Source: Tetmemena sp. SeJ-2015
Lineage: Eukaryota > Ciliophora > Spirotrichea > Sporadotrichida > Oxytrichidae
Reading direction: 5' to 3'
Length of the DNA: 64,000 nucleotides
NCBI GenBank assembly: GCA_027382625.1
Contig: JAJKFJ010023572.1
Span: 1-64,000, forward strand
Part shown: positions 1 to 11,900 of the stretch, one piece after another
Layout: the number at the start of each line of letters is the position of its first letter
Position numbering within the stretch: position 1 is the stretch's first letter
Notes under the pieces: model-generated
Told to the model about the DNA's origin: nothing
What the model saw: only the letters and a program-made list of their open reading frames with translations
Database searches by the model: none
Position numbers and translations under genes: made by a program

Positions 1-599
1 AGGTGACCCCCTTCCCCAGTGAAAAAGAGAGGTAGATTGGTTGGACAATAGCTTAAGCGCTTGGGAATTTGTACCTCTAGTCATATTGCTGATAGAAGCG
101 AATTGAGAAGATTGAAGGGGCAGCTCGGAAGCAAGGCATAAAGAATATCCGAGTAGGGATAACTATGTCCATTCTAGATGAGATCTAATAATGGAGCAAT
201 GGAGTCCTGATCCTCACTTCTGATGAGAGCTTTGGCTACAACACAAAGTTCCGGCAAGACGCCAAGGTCTTCATAGCGTGCAATGTGGAGAGCGAGAGCC
301 AGTACTTGCAGATGAGAGGGAGGAGCAGCCGCTCAAGAGGCTTGCTCCAATCTGTTTACCTGCCGATCTCAAAACTGACTAAGATGTAAATCATTCAAGG
401 AATGCAGAAGCTTGCTATCGAGCAGATGCTTGACTTGGAGCAGATCATGCAGATTGTGTACAGGAAGAGAAATTCGAAGGCATTAGTCGAAGCTATATCC
501 TAAGCTATTCAAGAAGGGGACCAGATCAGATCGCTGAAAGACTTGAAGGATCAGATGGTGGAGAAGGACTACAACAATCTAATGAAGAGACTCTTCTGA
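1..599 (+). CDS. C-terminal part of a helicase-like protein, 5' end outside window
   Basis: Read with TAA/TAG as Gln, one frame runs from about position 93 to the TGA at 597-599. It is GC-richer than its surroundings and clearly coding. The most telling piece is QMRGRSSRSRG (about 307-340), which resembles motif VI (QxxGRxxR) of superfamily 2 helicases and SecA-type ATPases. It is preceded by VFIACNVESESQ, where such proteins have a short beta strand before motif VI. The tail is charged and helical and ends MKRLF. The same frame is also open from position 3 but meets a TGA at 90-92, so there may be an MDS junction, an intron or an error there. Family membership is inference from one motif; the substrate is unknown. 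Confidence 0.45.
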
Positions 600-947
600 A
601 CGTTTTTAGATTACTAAAGTCACTAGATAGGAACAAGAGCACAATGTTATGATATTTGGCTCTTAATCTGAATTAAATTTCTCAAAAAATTCACTAATTA
701 TATTTAGCCCAGTTTATAAAAAATATTTTATAGTTCGGCTTGTCATTATTTAAAATAAAAATTGGCACTACTATTTTATAAAATTTCTTCTTTTCTCACC
801 TTTTTTAAAATTAGACAAGTCTAATATATGTAAATGAAGAACTCATCTACTAGAATGATTTTATAAAAAATAAACTTGAGTTAATCTCTAAACTTTGCGC
901 TATAAAATATAATCTTGAGTGTTCGAACTATCTATTATTTTGAAATA
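600..947. other. AT-rich spacer, no gene seen
   Basis: Between the TGA of the upstream plus-strand gene and the TGA of the minus-strand RING gene, so the two genes converge. I see no conserved frame and no repeat shared with the rest of the window. Confidence 0.5.
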
Positions 948-3110
948 TCAAGCTTTGATTTCAGTTCTACAAATAGGGCAGAATTTTTGCTAATTTAGCC
1001 ACTCTCCTATGCACTCTTTATGGTATTTATGAAAGCAAGGGAGGATCAGAAGTTTTTCTCCGTTTTTGTAATCAGATTAGCAGATTGCGCAACTTTTACC
1101 CTCTTGGTCTTGCCCTGCTTAGTTCCCACTTTTCTTCTACTCACTTTCCTAATGAAAGACTATTTCTGGAAGTTAGTTCTTTAAATCTTCATCAAGCGGG
1201 TTCAAAATATAAATATAGATTCTTTCTATAATAAGACTTAATAATTATTAAATAAAAGCAAGAAAAATGTTGATCTATAATCCTTTATCAAAATATTCCA
1301 GACCATTTACTCTCCTATATAAGTGCTTATGAGAATACTTTGTTCTTTATTTCAATTCAATTTTATTTAATTTTATATGAAGTGGAAATTTTTGAGCTAA
1401 ATCTATTTGAGAATTTTTATAATCTTTAATTTCACTCTCTGCATTTATAGATACTATCCAATATAAATTAAGAAGTTCTAATTGAGCTTCTAGTCCAAAG
1501 CACTCTAAAAATCGTTATAAATTGTTGTGACTTACAAAGTATTCATAGATTTGCTGCTCTTAAAATATCTATGATTTAATTTTGAATGCTCATTCATGTT
1601 TTCGAAGTTGGGTCCATTATGTCTCCTATGTTGGTTTGCAGCAAGGAATTCCAAAAGTTCAAGAGGAGGCATTTGCACCATCACAGGGTTGTTATACTCC
1701 AAAAATGACAAAGCATTTCTAATTCAATAAGATATGATATAGGAATATTAACAATGACTGTGTTTGGAAGAAGGTGTGGCCTTCCTAGAGCATCAATAGC
1801 GTAGTATTGTTGTTGTCTATTTGCAGGCTAATGATTAAATATTCACAAAGAAAAAATATTGGCATGATTTTGTCGATTCCTGTTTCTTCCAAACATGTTA
1901 AGTATATTATGCAAGCTTCCTCCTCCTCTCTGATCTCTTTAGTTATGATTTTGTTCTCTCATATTCCTTTATTGATAAATCTTTAAAATTCATTTGTAAT
2001 TGTTGCGCAGAAAGCTTTCTTTCCTCTTCGTGGTTTCTGGCCCTTCTATCATTGTCCCTGTTAGCGAATGGGTTCTGTCCAACATCTATATTTAAGTTTA
2101 AGCTTGCTCCAACAATAAATGTAACTTTATTCTGAAATTCTTAGGAGTGCGTTACCTTGATTTTATCTTTGGTGGTCGAAATCTCTATCATAATCAGGCA
2201 GTTAGGAACCCTCCATCATTTCGTCATCCTCTTTTTAAAATAATAATCTATGGTTAGGTAGTGAGCAGATACATGATCTTCTAATTCTTATTAGCTTATC
2301 CATAAAATAGGCAAAAGATCTTAAATGTATTATTTTCTTGTTGAGAGTGGAATTATTAGGAGCATGTTTCGATGGGACAAACTTATAAATTATGAGTGAG
2401 TTTACTGATATTAAAAATATTCACATTTTAAACTAAATCTTCCTGAGGCGGGCGAGCATTAAGATGCCTTCTACTTTGCCTTAGACACTCAGGGCTGCTA
2501 TTGTATTTAATAAATTCAATCAATAAGAATTGAGGTGGTCTTCTTCAAATTCTTGGAATATCTGCGTCCCACAAAAGCTACACAAGATACTGGTCAGCTC
2601 TCCTCTCAGAGCTGAGAACTTAGAGCCATGATTTTAATCAACATAAGAATTTTCTAATTCCTCATCCTCCTCTTTAAATCTCATCATCTAATCGCCCTGA
2701 AAGTTCTTAAATTTTAATATTAGAATTACTTAATCGAACTAAAAGGCACATAATTTTTATAAAGATGCGATTTACAAATTGGAGGCACCTTCTTCCATAT
2801 TTTGTCTAATGTTCCTTTCCTAATACTAGTTTAATAATTTAATTTTAAGTTTTGAATGGGTTGCTATGTGGTTTGCTCTCTCCTAATGTAAATTTGTAAT
2901 TATAAATAGGCTGAAAAGATATTTGGGAGCTTTTTACATTTAGAATTGCGAGTTCTGGTTTTATACTACTGTCTATCTATTTTGTTGTTGTTGTCTCTTC
3001 TCAATTTCCTTCTTCCTTTGGCATTGCTAAGAATGAAGGAAGGCGTTTGTTTGGGGCACTTATGATCCACTGAAAGTGCTGATCAAAGTAAAGAATGTTT
3101 ACCAGAATTA
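948..3110 (-). CDS. RING-H2 finger protein, copy A (germline form)
   Basis: Probable E3 ubiquitin ligase. On the minus strand the C-terminus reads CAIC, then LPCFHKYHKEC, then FCPICRTEIKA and TGA (948-950). That gives the C-C-C-H-H-C-C-C ligand order of a RING-H2 finger (about 955-1095). Upstream come an acidic helical segment (FLECFGLEAQLELL, about 1450-1530), an Asn/Gln-rich part, and a possible extra Cys-pair motif (CSFCGTQIFQEFEEDH, about 2530-2580). Gln is encoded by TAA/TAG at several points. The gene is interrupted by IESs, one placed exactly at 1560-1591. The start is uncertain; homology with copy B begins near 3100. The paralogous gene follows directly upstream on the same strand. 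Confidence 0.75.
1560..1591 (-). other. IES in RING copy A, pointer GAGC (plus strand GCTC)
   Basis: GCTC occurs at 1556-1559 and again at 1588-1591. Removing the 32 bp between them, with one repeat, joins ENMNE to QQIYEYFVSH in one frame; unexcised, the frames differ. Copy B has the same pointer at the same place with a 46-bp insert (4536-4581). Confidence 0.75.
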
Positions 3111-3609
3111 GCAGAGTTGAGTTTGCAAAATGTCTGTCCTTCCAGAATTTTGCATATTAGAATTGGTTATTGCTCATTTTTTAAGACCAAATTAGAACTC
3201 AAAATTATCAATATATTCAATTCGCAAATCCAAAGTTATACTCAAAATGAAATTAAAGAAATAACGCTATATCAAAATCCTAAAATAAAAAGAATCTAAC
3301 ATAAATAATTACAAATAAATAATTTTAATATGGATATTAAAAAATAATTATTAGGACTATTAAAAAATAAGGATTGCTATTTTTCTTTTCCTTCTCTTTT
3401 TTAATTAGATAAGCCTAATATATAAATGAATTGATCAAGAATGATGTAATATGAAATAAAATTGATTTAATCTCCGATATTGTGCTAAATAATAATCTTG
3501 AGAGTTCTAACTATCTATCATTTTGAAACATCAAGCTTTGATTTCATTCTGCAAATGGGGCAAAACTTTTGCTAATCTAGCCACTCGCTATACACTCTTT
3601 ATGATTTTA

Positions 3610-4065
3610 TAGGATGAATACGAATACAAAATCGGAGGAAAGAGATATTTAATAAATTCATAGTAGACTTGATTGAAGACTTATTTCAATGGTTAACCCC
3701 TAGATAGTAATTTTTCTCCTAAGTTCGAAACCCAAGGCAAAACTTTTTTTATTTTTTTCTGACCAATATTTTAATAGAATAGAATAAGTAATAGAGTAAT
3801 AGCAAATTAAAAATATTTGAAGAAATTTAAGAAAGATGAGAAAGGAAGATGAGGAATTTTAATTAGCGGAAGAATTTTTAAAAGGGGAAAAGTTTAAAAA
3901 TAAAAAGGATTTTTAAAAAAGGAAAATAAAACTGAATTTAGTTCAAAAGTACGAAATTTAAAAGATCAAGCAGTTATAAATTTGAGATGTCTTTTTTAAT
4001 TAAACCATCAGATTTTTTATACATCTCTTTTTCACAATCTCTCTAATCCATTCATATTCTACCTA
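3610..4065. mobile_element. TA-flanked inverted-repeat element (MITE-like), family TAGGATGAATA
   Basis: It starts TAGGATGAATACGAATAC and its other end, reverse complemented, reads TAGGTAGAATATGAATGG; it is flanked by TA at 3608-3609 and 4066-4067. Copy A supplies the empty site (TTTATGAAAGC). Related ends bound 13325-14618, 14904-15368 and 24347-25376. It carries a tRNA-like stretch near 3680-3735 (CAATGGTTAA, then AGTTCGAAACC). TA duplication is typical of Tc1/mariner-like elements, but no transposase frame is visible, so it would be non-autonomous. Confidence 0.7.
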
Positions 4066-4535
4066 TAATGAAAGCAAGGTAGGATCAGAAGTTTCTCTCC
4101 CTTTTTGTAATCAGATTAGCAGATTGCGCAATTTTTACCTTCTTGGTCTTGCCCTGCTTAATTTCTACTGTTGCTCTTCCTGCTTTCTTAACCAAAGACT
4201 ATTTCTGGCAACTAATTCTTTATCTTTGAGTTTAAGGGGTTAAATTTACATTATTTTAATTTATATAATAAAAATAAATAATTTTTCGAATTTAAAAAGA
4301 GAGAAAATTGTTAAATTTTATCTAATCAACTATTTACAATAAATTGCAAAGATTTATCAAATTATAAACTCTAAAATTTTAAATGATCGGAAAATATGTA
4401 CTTTCCTTGATTTTTAATTTCAGAATCTATAAATTGTATAAAATAAAGTAAGTTCTGATTGAGCTTCTAGTCTAAAGCAGTCTAAAACTGTTATAAATAG
4501 GTATTGCTTACAAAGTAATCATAGATTTACTGCTC

Positions 4536-4581
4536 ATTTACTACTTTATTCAAATACTAGGCTAAATTTTTAAAAAAGCTC
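4536..4581 (-). other. IES in RING copy B, pointer GAGC
   Basis: GCTC at 4532-4535 and 4578-4581 on the plus strand flanks a 46-bp AT-rich insert. Excision joins ENMSE to QQIYDYFVSN, matching copy A. Confidence 0.7.
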
Positions 4582-5097
4582 ACTCATGTTTTCAAACCTG
4601 GGATCATAACTTTCGCTATTTAAGTTTGCGGGATATTATTAAAACCGAGGATGGTTCTGAACCACCGCGTGCCTATAGCTGCTATTGTTGTTGTTGTTAT
4701 TGACAAAATATCTTTAATTAAAATTAATATAAACTTGTTTTTAAATAGGTATATTAACAAAGGCAGCAGTTGGGAAATTATTTTGACGTCTTTAATGAGA
4801 ATTATTACTAATTTAGAGTTGATTCGAAAAATAAAAGCTATTCTAGTTATATTTGACTAATGTGACAGGTGTATATCTTTAAGTTTGTGCAAATTAAAAT
4901 TATTTATATTATTAGTGGGATTAATTTAAAAAATATAGTTAACTAAAGTAAACTTCATTTAATTAAGTCAAATTTTGAATCGTATTTTTAGACTTTGGGA
5001 ATAAAATTCAATGGATTAGTCTTTTTAAGTTCATAAATAAATTACAGCGAGATAGATATTCTAAAAGTCTATACTTATAAAAGAGAATGAGAAAAGA

Positions 5098-5660
5098 AAG
5101 AGAGTGTAATTATTTATAAAGTCTATGAAAGCAAATAAGGAAAATGCAGAGTACAAATGACAGGAATGGAGCTGCTATCAAGAGATTGGGTCTGGACACT
5201 AAGCATTGCTAGAGACTGGGTACAAATGTAACTAGCCAGAGAGTCTTCTGTCTTATAGACTAAGGCCACTAGTTTGACCTGGGTGGTTGGAGGGAGGTAC
5301 TTTTCTGGTACTATAAGCAAAAAATGGTGCTTTTAATTTGAGAATTCTCTAGGCCAGAGGCCCAAACAAAATTGTAGAAGTGAAAGTAAAAATCAAAAAT
5401 TAACGATGCAAATATCACACAAAGCTTAAGTATAACTGGTTCCAGGAAAGTGCCACCATCTAAATACCCCCGCAACACTGTGTTTACTAAGCCTATAAAG
5501 ACAGAACTCTCTGACCAATCATCTCTACCCTGTCTATCATAATGCTGAGCGTCCTCCGAAGCCAAATGGACAAATGCCTTGATAATAGTTCCATGCCTTT
5601 CATAGCCTCTCTGCATTTTCCTTATTTATTTTAATAGACTCTATAAATTACACTCCCTCT
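5098..5660 (-). mobile_element. Inverted-repeat element with an internal open frame, inside RING copy B
   Basis: About 50 bp at 5099-5152 is repeated inverted at 5604-5658 (shared core AAATAAGGAAAATGCAGAG). Copy A has no equivalent, so this is an insertion. The interior is GC-richer than its surroundings and open on the minus strand: one frame from the ATG near 5616 to about 5450, another from about 5323 down to 5123. ACCAG occurs at both edges of the intervening roughly 128 bp, and joining there makes one frame (FLEP then EKYLPP). I do not recognise the predicted protein of about 125 residues. Whether this is a transposon gene with its own IES or chance is open. Confidence 0.5.
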
Positions 5661-7085
5661 ATTGTCTCTCCTGTAATTTAATTTTATTCTAAAGTCTTAA
5701 AATACTATTCAAAATGTGACTTATTTTAATGAAGTGACACACTTATAATATAAATTATTTCAATCTGCATGAACCTAAAGAATTACACAGGTATATTTGT
5801 CAACAGCCACTGAAATAACTTTTAATTTACAAATAAACTCTTAGTTAGTAATATCTGGGACTTATCGTTGATTAATTCTAGCATTGAGATAAAATTATAA
5901 TGAATATCTTGATAAAGATTCATGTGACTGTTAAATAAGTTGATCATAGAACTTAAGTTAACTTCCTGGTCCCTTTAGTTAGAATTAACTTGGGTAGGCC
6001 TTCTTGATTGATAAATAATTTGTAATTGTGCTGGTAGGTTGCTTTGCTCGTTATGTTGAATAGCCCTTCTATCTCTGTTCATATTAGCGTAAGAATTTGA
6101 TGGTTCCCTTTCTATATATAAGATTTATCACTAACTTATTGCGGTGTAGTTAGGTTCAGAGTCTTAAAATGTTACCTTGCTAATTTATTTAGTCTGGAAT
6201 GTTATCACTTAAAATGATACGATGCTGATCCCCCTGAATCTAGTCATCCTCTTTAAATAAAATTATCTATGGTTAGTAAGTGAGCAGAAACATGGTCCTG
6301 TAATTCTAATTTATTAGCTTTTAACGGAAAGAATATTTCAAATATTTCTTGTTGTGAATGGAAATTTTGTGAGCATGATCCGATGGGGCAAACTACAACA
6401 AATTATGAGTTATATACTATTATAGTTTTTTTTAACTCGGCTTCTCTCCTGTGGACGAGAATTATTTTGAATTTGCTACCTTGGACGCTCCTAAGGATAG
6501 TATTTAATTAAATCAATAAATCTGTAAGAATTGTATTGTTGCTGTTGATATTCTTGAAAGTTGTGGGTTAATGGTTGGTAGAAGTCGGAGTCCTCACCAG
6601 CTGAGAACTAGAACTAGTAGTCATAATAAAATATAAAAGTCTTCTCCTGTATCTAATTATATTCTTGTCCCTGAATTAGCTGAAAGTCTTCTCCTTTATC
6701 TATTTATATCCTCATGCTAGAATTAGGCTAAAAGTGCTTTTAAAATATGAATTGCAATTACTTAACCGAAATAAATGACACAAGTTTTAAACTTAATTTT
6801 TGAATATAGATGAGACACCCTTCCCAGAAGCCTCTCTAGCATTCGTTTACTAAGATGAGTTATGAATTATATAAGAGTTACCCTTTTAATATTAGTTTTG
6901 CCCCTACCTAATGAGGAAGTTTATATCAACATGGCTACAAAGATATTTACGAAAAATTGTTGCTTTGGAGTTTTGAGTTCTATGGCTGTTTGCTTTTATT
7001 TATCTTTTCGAAATCTCTCTTCTTTTTGCATTGCTAAGAATGAAGAAACGCATTTGTCTGAGGCACTTCAGATCCACTAAGGTAT

Positions 7086-7591
7086 TTAGTTTCAATTAAT
7101 TTTCTTACCAAAATTGGCAGACTTGAATTTTAAAAATGTCTGCGTTTTTCTTTTCAGCAGTAGTTTGCATATTAGTGCTTTAGATTATAAAATTACAACT
7201 CAAATTATCATAATTTAATTTATTTTCAAATCCAAATTTAATATCAGATTAAGTCAAAGAAATAAAATAACACAAGCTAAAATTAGAATTTCCAAATCCA
7301 TAAAGATTTATAATTATTATAAATATATTTATTTATTATGTAAAGAGGCTACTGGCGGAATTTTCATTATGATAAAATTGAAAGTAAATAGCAACAAATA
7401 TAAATAATGGATCATGAATATTAAAGAAAATCTTTATTTTAATAATCATTTTAGGCAGAGTGTGAATTAATTAAATGTATATTTATATGTTTTATAGATT
7501 GTTCGAAATATGTTTTTATCTTGCTCTAAAGAAATAGAATTTTTATATAGCATATTAAATCATTTAAAAAGCATGATTCTCCCAAGAAAGT
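7086..7591. other. AT-rich intergenic stretch
   Basis: Lies between the presumed 5' end of RING copy B and the 3' end of the carbonic-anhydrase-like gene, both on the minus strand. No conserved frame or repeat seen. Confidence 0.4.
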
Positions 7592-8727
7592 TCATTTTTA
7601 AGAGCAAGTAAAACTGTTGATTAGTTAAAAAATTAAATAAAAAGATTTCATTTTACAAATAATCGAAGAAAAACCTTCCAGTTATATTTTCCTAATATTA
7701 TAAGGCCTCATGTTTTTATAGGTGCTCCAATACATCTTCCCAACAAGGTAAATAGTTTGTGAACTCTAAGTCTACAGTCCTCTGTAGTTCCCAATATAAG
7801 TGGAATCTCCTATCAAAGTAAAGAGCTGAGTTTTGTAGAAAGCACTAGTCTGGATCGGTACATTGTAAATGAACCACATCACAGTTTCTGAACAAGGAGG
7901 CATAGTCATGCTGCCGTTGTAGTAGTAGAAATTTCCGTAAAATTGGTCAAACAACTAGGACGCAACTTATCTAATTATTTATGTTAATAAACTGATAGCT
8001 TCTTTCTAGGCTGATTTATATTGATGGAATCGGTACTTTGTTATAATTATAAATCAAAGAATTAAATCTAGCCTAGTTTTTTCTTGCACTTATATTAAGA
8101 AGCACTAAAATTACAAACTGATTTTGCAATATTGGATGGCCTAGGGTCTAGTTCCAACATGAAATCGTTATTCAAATCCAGATCTGAGCTGAACATGACT
8201 GAGATGCCAAGCATTTGGGTCTTATCAGTTGGGCTTCTATAAATTAATTTAAGTTGCATCTATGAATGAGTTGCATTTCAAAGGTAGTTTGCGAGCCCTC
8301 CAGGTAGTGCTCTGATTTATACCTAAAGAAAATGTTCTCTAGTCCATAGAAGTACTCATATCCAAACTGATTAACGTAAGTTACATTCCCATCATGGCTT
8401 GTCAAGTTAATATACATCTACAGCCCGTCTCTTGACTTGTACAAGTACACATTTTAATCACAACTTATCCACAATAACTTATAAATATGGATATTATTAT
8501 ATTTAAATTGATCTTTAATTTTCAAGATCCTAGTAATTGAGAACTAACTTAGCATTCATGTTGTAAGCGGAGAGGAGAGAAGTCTGCACCTTTATTGGAG
8601 ATTACTTAGTGCCCGAGAGGCAAGTGCCCTCGTTCCAGTTAGTGCCGTGACTCTGATAGTCCCAGCCAAAAGCCATGGAAACCAAAATCAAAAGCAGAAG
8701 TAAAGATTACTGGATCCTTACTTTCAT
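7592..8727 (-). CDS. Secreted alpha-carbonic-anhydrase-related protein, zinc ligands lost
   Basis: The start ATG (8725-8727) is followed by a hydrophobic signal peptide (LLLLLLILVSMAFG) and the alpha-CA opening WDYQSHGTNW, then QSPIKVQ. After joining MDSs the order is normal: SEHYLEG, EMQLIH, GISVMF, YYNGSMTMPPCSE, then GNYRGLQ. In active enzymes zinc is held by the two His of FHFHW and by the His of ELHLVH. Here these read IFFRY and EMQLI, so all three ligands are replaced (F, R, Q). Family knowledge therefore predicts no CO2 hydration, as in CA-related proteins. Three IESs with pointers restore the frame. About 55 residues follow the usual end to the TGA at 7592-7594, so the true 3' end is uncertain. 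It is divergent from kinase copy 1. Confidence 0.85.
8018..8124 (-). other. IES, pointer AAATCAG, in carbonic-anhydrase-like gene
   Basis: CTGATTT at 8011-8017 and 8118-8124 (plus strand). Removing 107 bp joins SNIAKS to AQKEAISLL and then the GSMTMPPC segment in one frame. Confidence 0.85.
8241..8263 (-). other. IES, pointer ATAGA, in carbonic-anhydrase-like gene
   Basis: TCTAT at 8236-8240 and 8259-8263 (plus strand). Removing 23 bp joins EMQLIHR to SPTDKTQMLGISVMF, the expected continuous alpha-CA core. Confidence 0.9.
8483..8550 (-). other. IES, pointer AAGTTA, in carbonic-anhydrase-like gene
   Basis: TAACTT at 8477-8482 and 8545-8550 (plus strand). Removing 68 bp joins YNMNAKL to LWISCDQNVYLYKS in frame. 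Confidence 0.8.
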
Positions 8728-8985
8728 CTATGGAGGTAGAAGCTATTTCATTTTATGATAATCCAATCTAATTAAATGCTCCTACTTCTATTAAAACAAT
8801 AAAATAATCCATTAAAAATAATTGAGATACTCCTGATGAGCATACAAATAAGATAATTATCAGGATAAAAATTCAGATCAAGTTAAAATATTTTGAAGGA
8901 AGTAGTACCGCAATAATTAGGAGCTTATCAATTAAAAACCATTCACTCAAGTATAATTAATATAATTATCGAGAATTATTATACA
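8728..8985. other. Divergent intergenic region, likely promoters of both neighbours
   Basis: 258 bp of AT-rich DNA between the start codons of the carbonic-anhydrase-like gene (-) and kinase copy 1 (+). No specific motif can be singled out. Confidence 0.35.
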
Positions 8986-11900
8986 ATGAGAAAACCTGTC
9001 TCAAACCTTGACAAGAAAACTCAACTAAAAATTTATAACTTACTGAAAATAATTCAAATTATTTTTTATTGTATAAAAGTGCTCTTAATCATTTATAAGT
9101 AGAGGAAAATTAAAACATTGTTAACCATTATATCAAAATTATTATTAAATCAATGGATCACAAATATTTTCATATATCAAAGGGATAAAATTTTCTCTTC
9201 TTAAATTTACCCTTTTAATTAAAATAAAAATGAGCACTTAAGATTGAAATATCTGGAAAAATTTTTGATTAAATTATTGTCAACAACAGCACTCAGATAT
9301 TAACAATTAAAGACAAACTAAAAATATTCATAAAAATGTAGTAGACTTAGAGCTAAATCCTTAGGTCTTAAAATCTCAAAACAGTCAGAGTCTAGCTGAT
9401 GAGGCAACACTCTAACTTTGATTATTTATAAGTAAAATTATTTTGCATAGAAAAGCTTATGGCTAAAGTTTATTCTAGCACCAAAATAAGTTTTCTTTCA
9501 CAGAGATTTGAAGATATAAATCTAGAAAGAGAGTACTTCAAAAGCATTTACTCTGAGATCGTTCAATAAAATTAAATTCAAATAGCTGTGATCTGCGGGC
9601 TAATGCAATTATAAAATATATCATCAGTAATTTAATTTCTGGTAGCTGGTTACCTTATATATTGCTTCTATGTGTCGCCCTTCAAGCTTTATGCTGATTA
9701 TTCTTAGCTTCCTGAGATATATTATAATAAATAAATATTTATCTTATCTAACTCAGATTTATATCTTGGGGAGTGTATGGGTGGGCTACCCCCAAATTTT
9801 ATCTGTGCTGTGCTGGAAAATTCCATTTACAGCAAAATTCTATGGATACATTCAAATATTTGCGCTTTGCTTTATTTGCTCTGAAGCAATTTTGAGGTAC
9901 CCTATCTTCATAAGCATACTTGACTTTAAATTTTTTATTTGACTTAGGAATACTGAACATAATCCTATTTTCAACTGTATTTACATTATAAGTCAAATAC
10001 GAATAGTTTATCAAGAAATAGAATACAAAGTAACTCAAAATTAATTACAGGCTGGAGTTTAATTGATCACGTAGACAATTTCAAAATAATTAAAAATGGA
10101 AACAAATGAAACCTAAAGCCAGTTATTTAATGGTTCGAGAATGGCTAAGATAGGATTAAAAGAAAAATTTTGATCACAATTTGTGAAAAATTTTCCATTC
10201 AAAAATGAAAGTATTCATCTTTGGCTTTTTCATTAATGTTTTAGCTAATCAGATTCCATGTTGGATAATGACTGCGCATCGGGTTTTGCATATTTCATCA
10301 TGCAAGTTAAATATTATGAAGTCTTAAACTAACTTCTCTCTACATATAGCACATACTTTTATCGATTAAACTTACCACTTTCGTTTGTATTCCTACTTGT
10401 AATTAGAAAAATGTAGTATTATTCAGTTACTTTGTATTCTATTTCTTTCTCTTTCTTGATCAACTATTCGAATTTGCTTATATTATAAGTAGTATAATAG
10501 ATTGTTAAATAGGATTGGATGTATAAATATTTGCGATAAAAAAAGTAAAATAGTTACTTCTTTTAGTAAGTAAAATTAGCAATGACAGCTATATACACAA
10601 CTATAAACTATTTTTGCAACTAACTAAGTAATAAGAAAAACAAAATTCGACTAAAATTAAGGTAGCATATAATTTAAAATATGTTAAAAAATGACTAAAC
10701 GGATTGAGAGAGAAGAATAGATTGAAAGAATAAAAGAATCAAAGAATAATTTATCTTCAAATTTGTTTTTTAAACTCTATGATGTAGAATATTAAATATT
10801 AAGATCTAAGCTAATGTCTCAAATAATTTAGTAATTCTATTTTAACTGTTTCTATCACATGCACTTGCAAAAAATGGCTACTTGTCGCTATCATTATGCA
10901 AGTTTAATTTATTTTAACAAAAAAATTCTATCTGTATTTGCTTAGTTTATATTGGCTGCAGATAAACTAAAATTTTAAAATATTTTTTTTTAATTTAGAA
11001 TTTTTATATCTAATATGAAAATAGTTTAAGAAATATGGAGTGCCAGTGATATATAAAGCTCAATTAAATCCTTGACTCAAGTAGTTATAAGCTATTTCGT
11101 TATCTACATTTTCTTAAATGATATAAATTAATTAAAATTATTTTCTCGAGATCTTGGGGGTTGAGAGACAGGCAGCAGTTTAAATAAAAAATAGACCAAA
11201 TATAGATGGTGAAGTTTTTAACTCAATTATAAAATCACACCATGATATTCTTATTGTCACCCAAGGAGAGGATGTAATATTGCTCCTCTATTAAAAATAT
11301 CTTTAAAATTATTTATCTATATTAAATTAACATTATGTCAAAAGTATCCTGCAATTCTATTTTGAATTAACTGTTCCTTAATTACTTTAGGAATTAGATA
11401 TGATGATTTTAGTATATCTTAATTTTCATTTTTAATTTGGGATTATTTTACAACTAACACGTCAAAAAATTATTAGAAAATAACGAAGAGTGCGGAGCAA
11501 TAGATATTTCTCCTGGAATTTAATTTGAGAATTCCAACATTTAATACAAAATCTAGAGAGCTTTGTAATTTATAAAATTTGAACAGTAGGATAACTCTTA
11601 AAATAGCTAAGTTGACCTCCATATATTTATTTATCCAAGATATAATAAGTATTTATGATAAAATAAGTAATAAATTTTAAATAATTTTTAATTAGAAAAC
11701 ACTGGTATATTAAAATAAATTAGTATAAACTATGAATATAAAACATATCCGTGCATTTTAATATCTGAATTAATATATTCCTCATTAGTGATATTTATTA
11801 TATATTTTTCTAAAACTATGTTTTAAATAATTTTGTTTGTAATTCTCAGACTCAACTACCTGAGTGAAGTAGTTAAGGAAATACTGTCCTCCATCATATA

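Larger units (their letters stand above)
3544..7085 (-). pseudogene. RING-H2 finger protein, copy B, frameshifted and transposon-bearing
   Basis: Tandem paralogue of copy A. Matching blocks run in the same order: the RING tail (3545-3605 plus 4066-4200), the helical segment (4440-4540), an RDRRA segment (about 6050-6100) and the N-terminal region (7000-7080). Between the sixth zinc ligand (HKEC) and the tryptophan after it, copy B is one base shorter than copy A (GCGAGTGG against GGAGAGTGG on the coding strand). This throws CPIC out of frame and gives a TGA at 3544-3546. A TA-flanked element (3610-4065) sits inside the zinc-ligand cluster and an inverted-repeat element (5098-5660) lies in the middle. 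It may be a pseudogene or a single-base error; the start is approximate. Confidence 0.6.

Noticed and set aside
9690..9760. Kinase interruptions as spliceosomal introns
   Set aside because: Edges lack GT-AG and instead have direct repeats that vary between paralogues; removal at the repeat, not at GT-AG, restores the frame.
9670..10038. Overlapping 90- and 79-residue ORFs on both strands
   Set aside because: The plus-strand one runs through IES sequence around the kinase membrane helices and the minus-strand one is antisense to it; neither matches the joined MDS frame.
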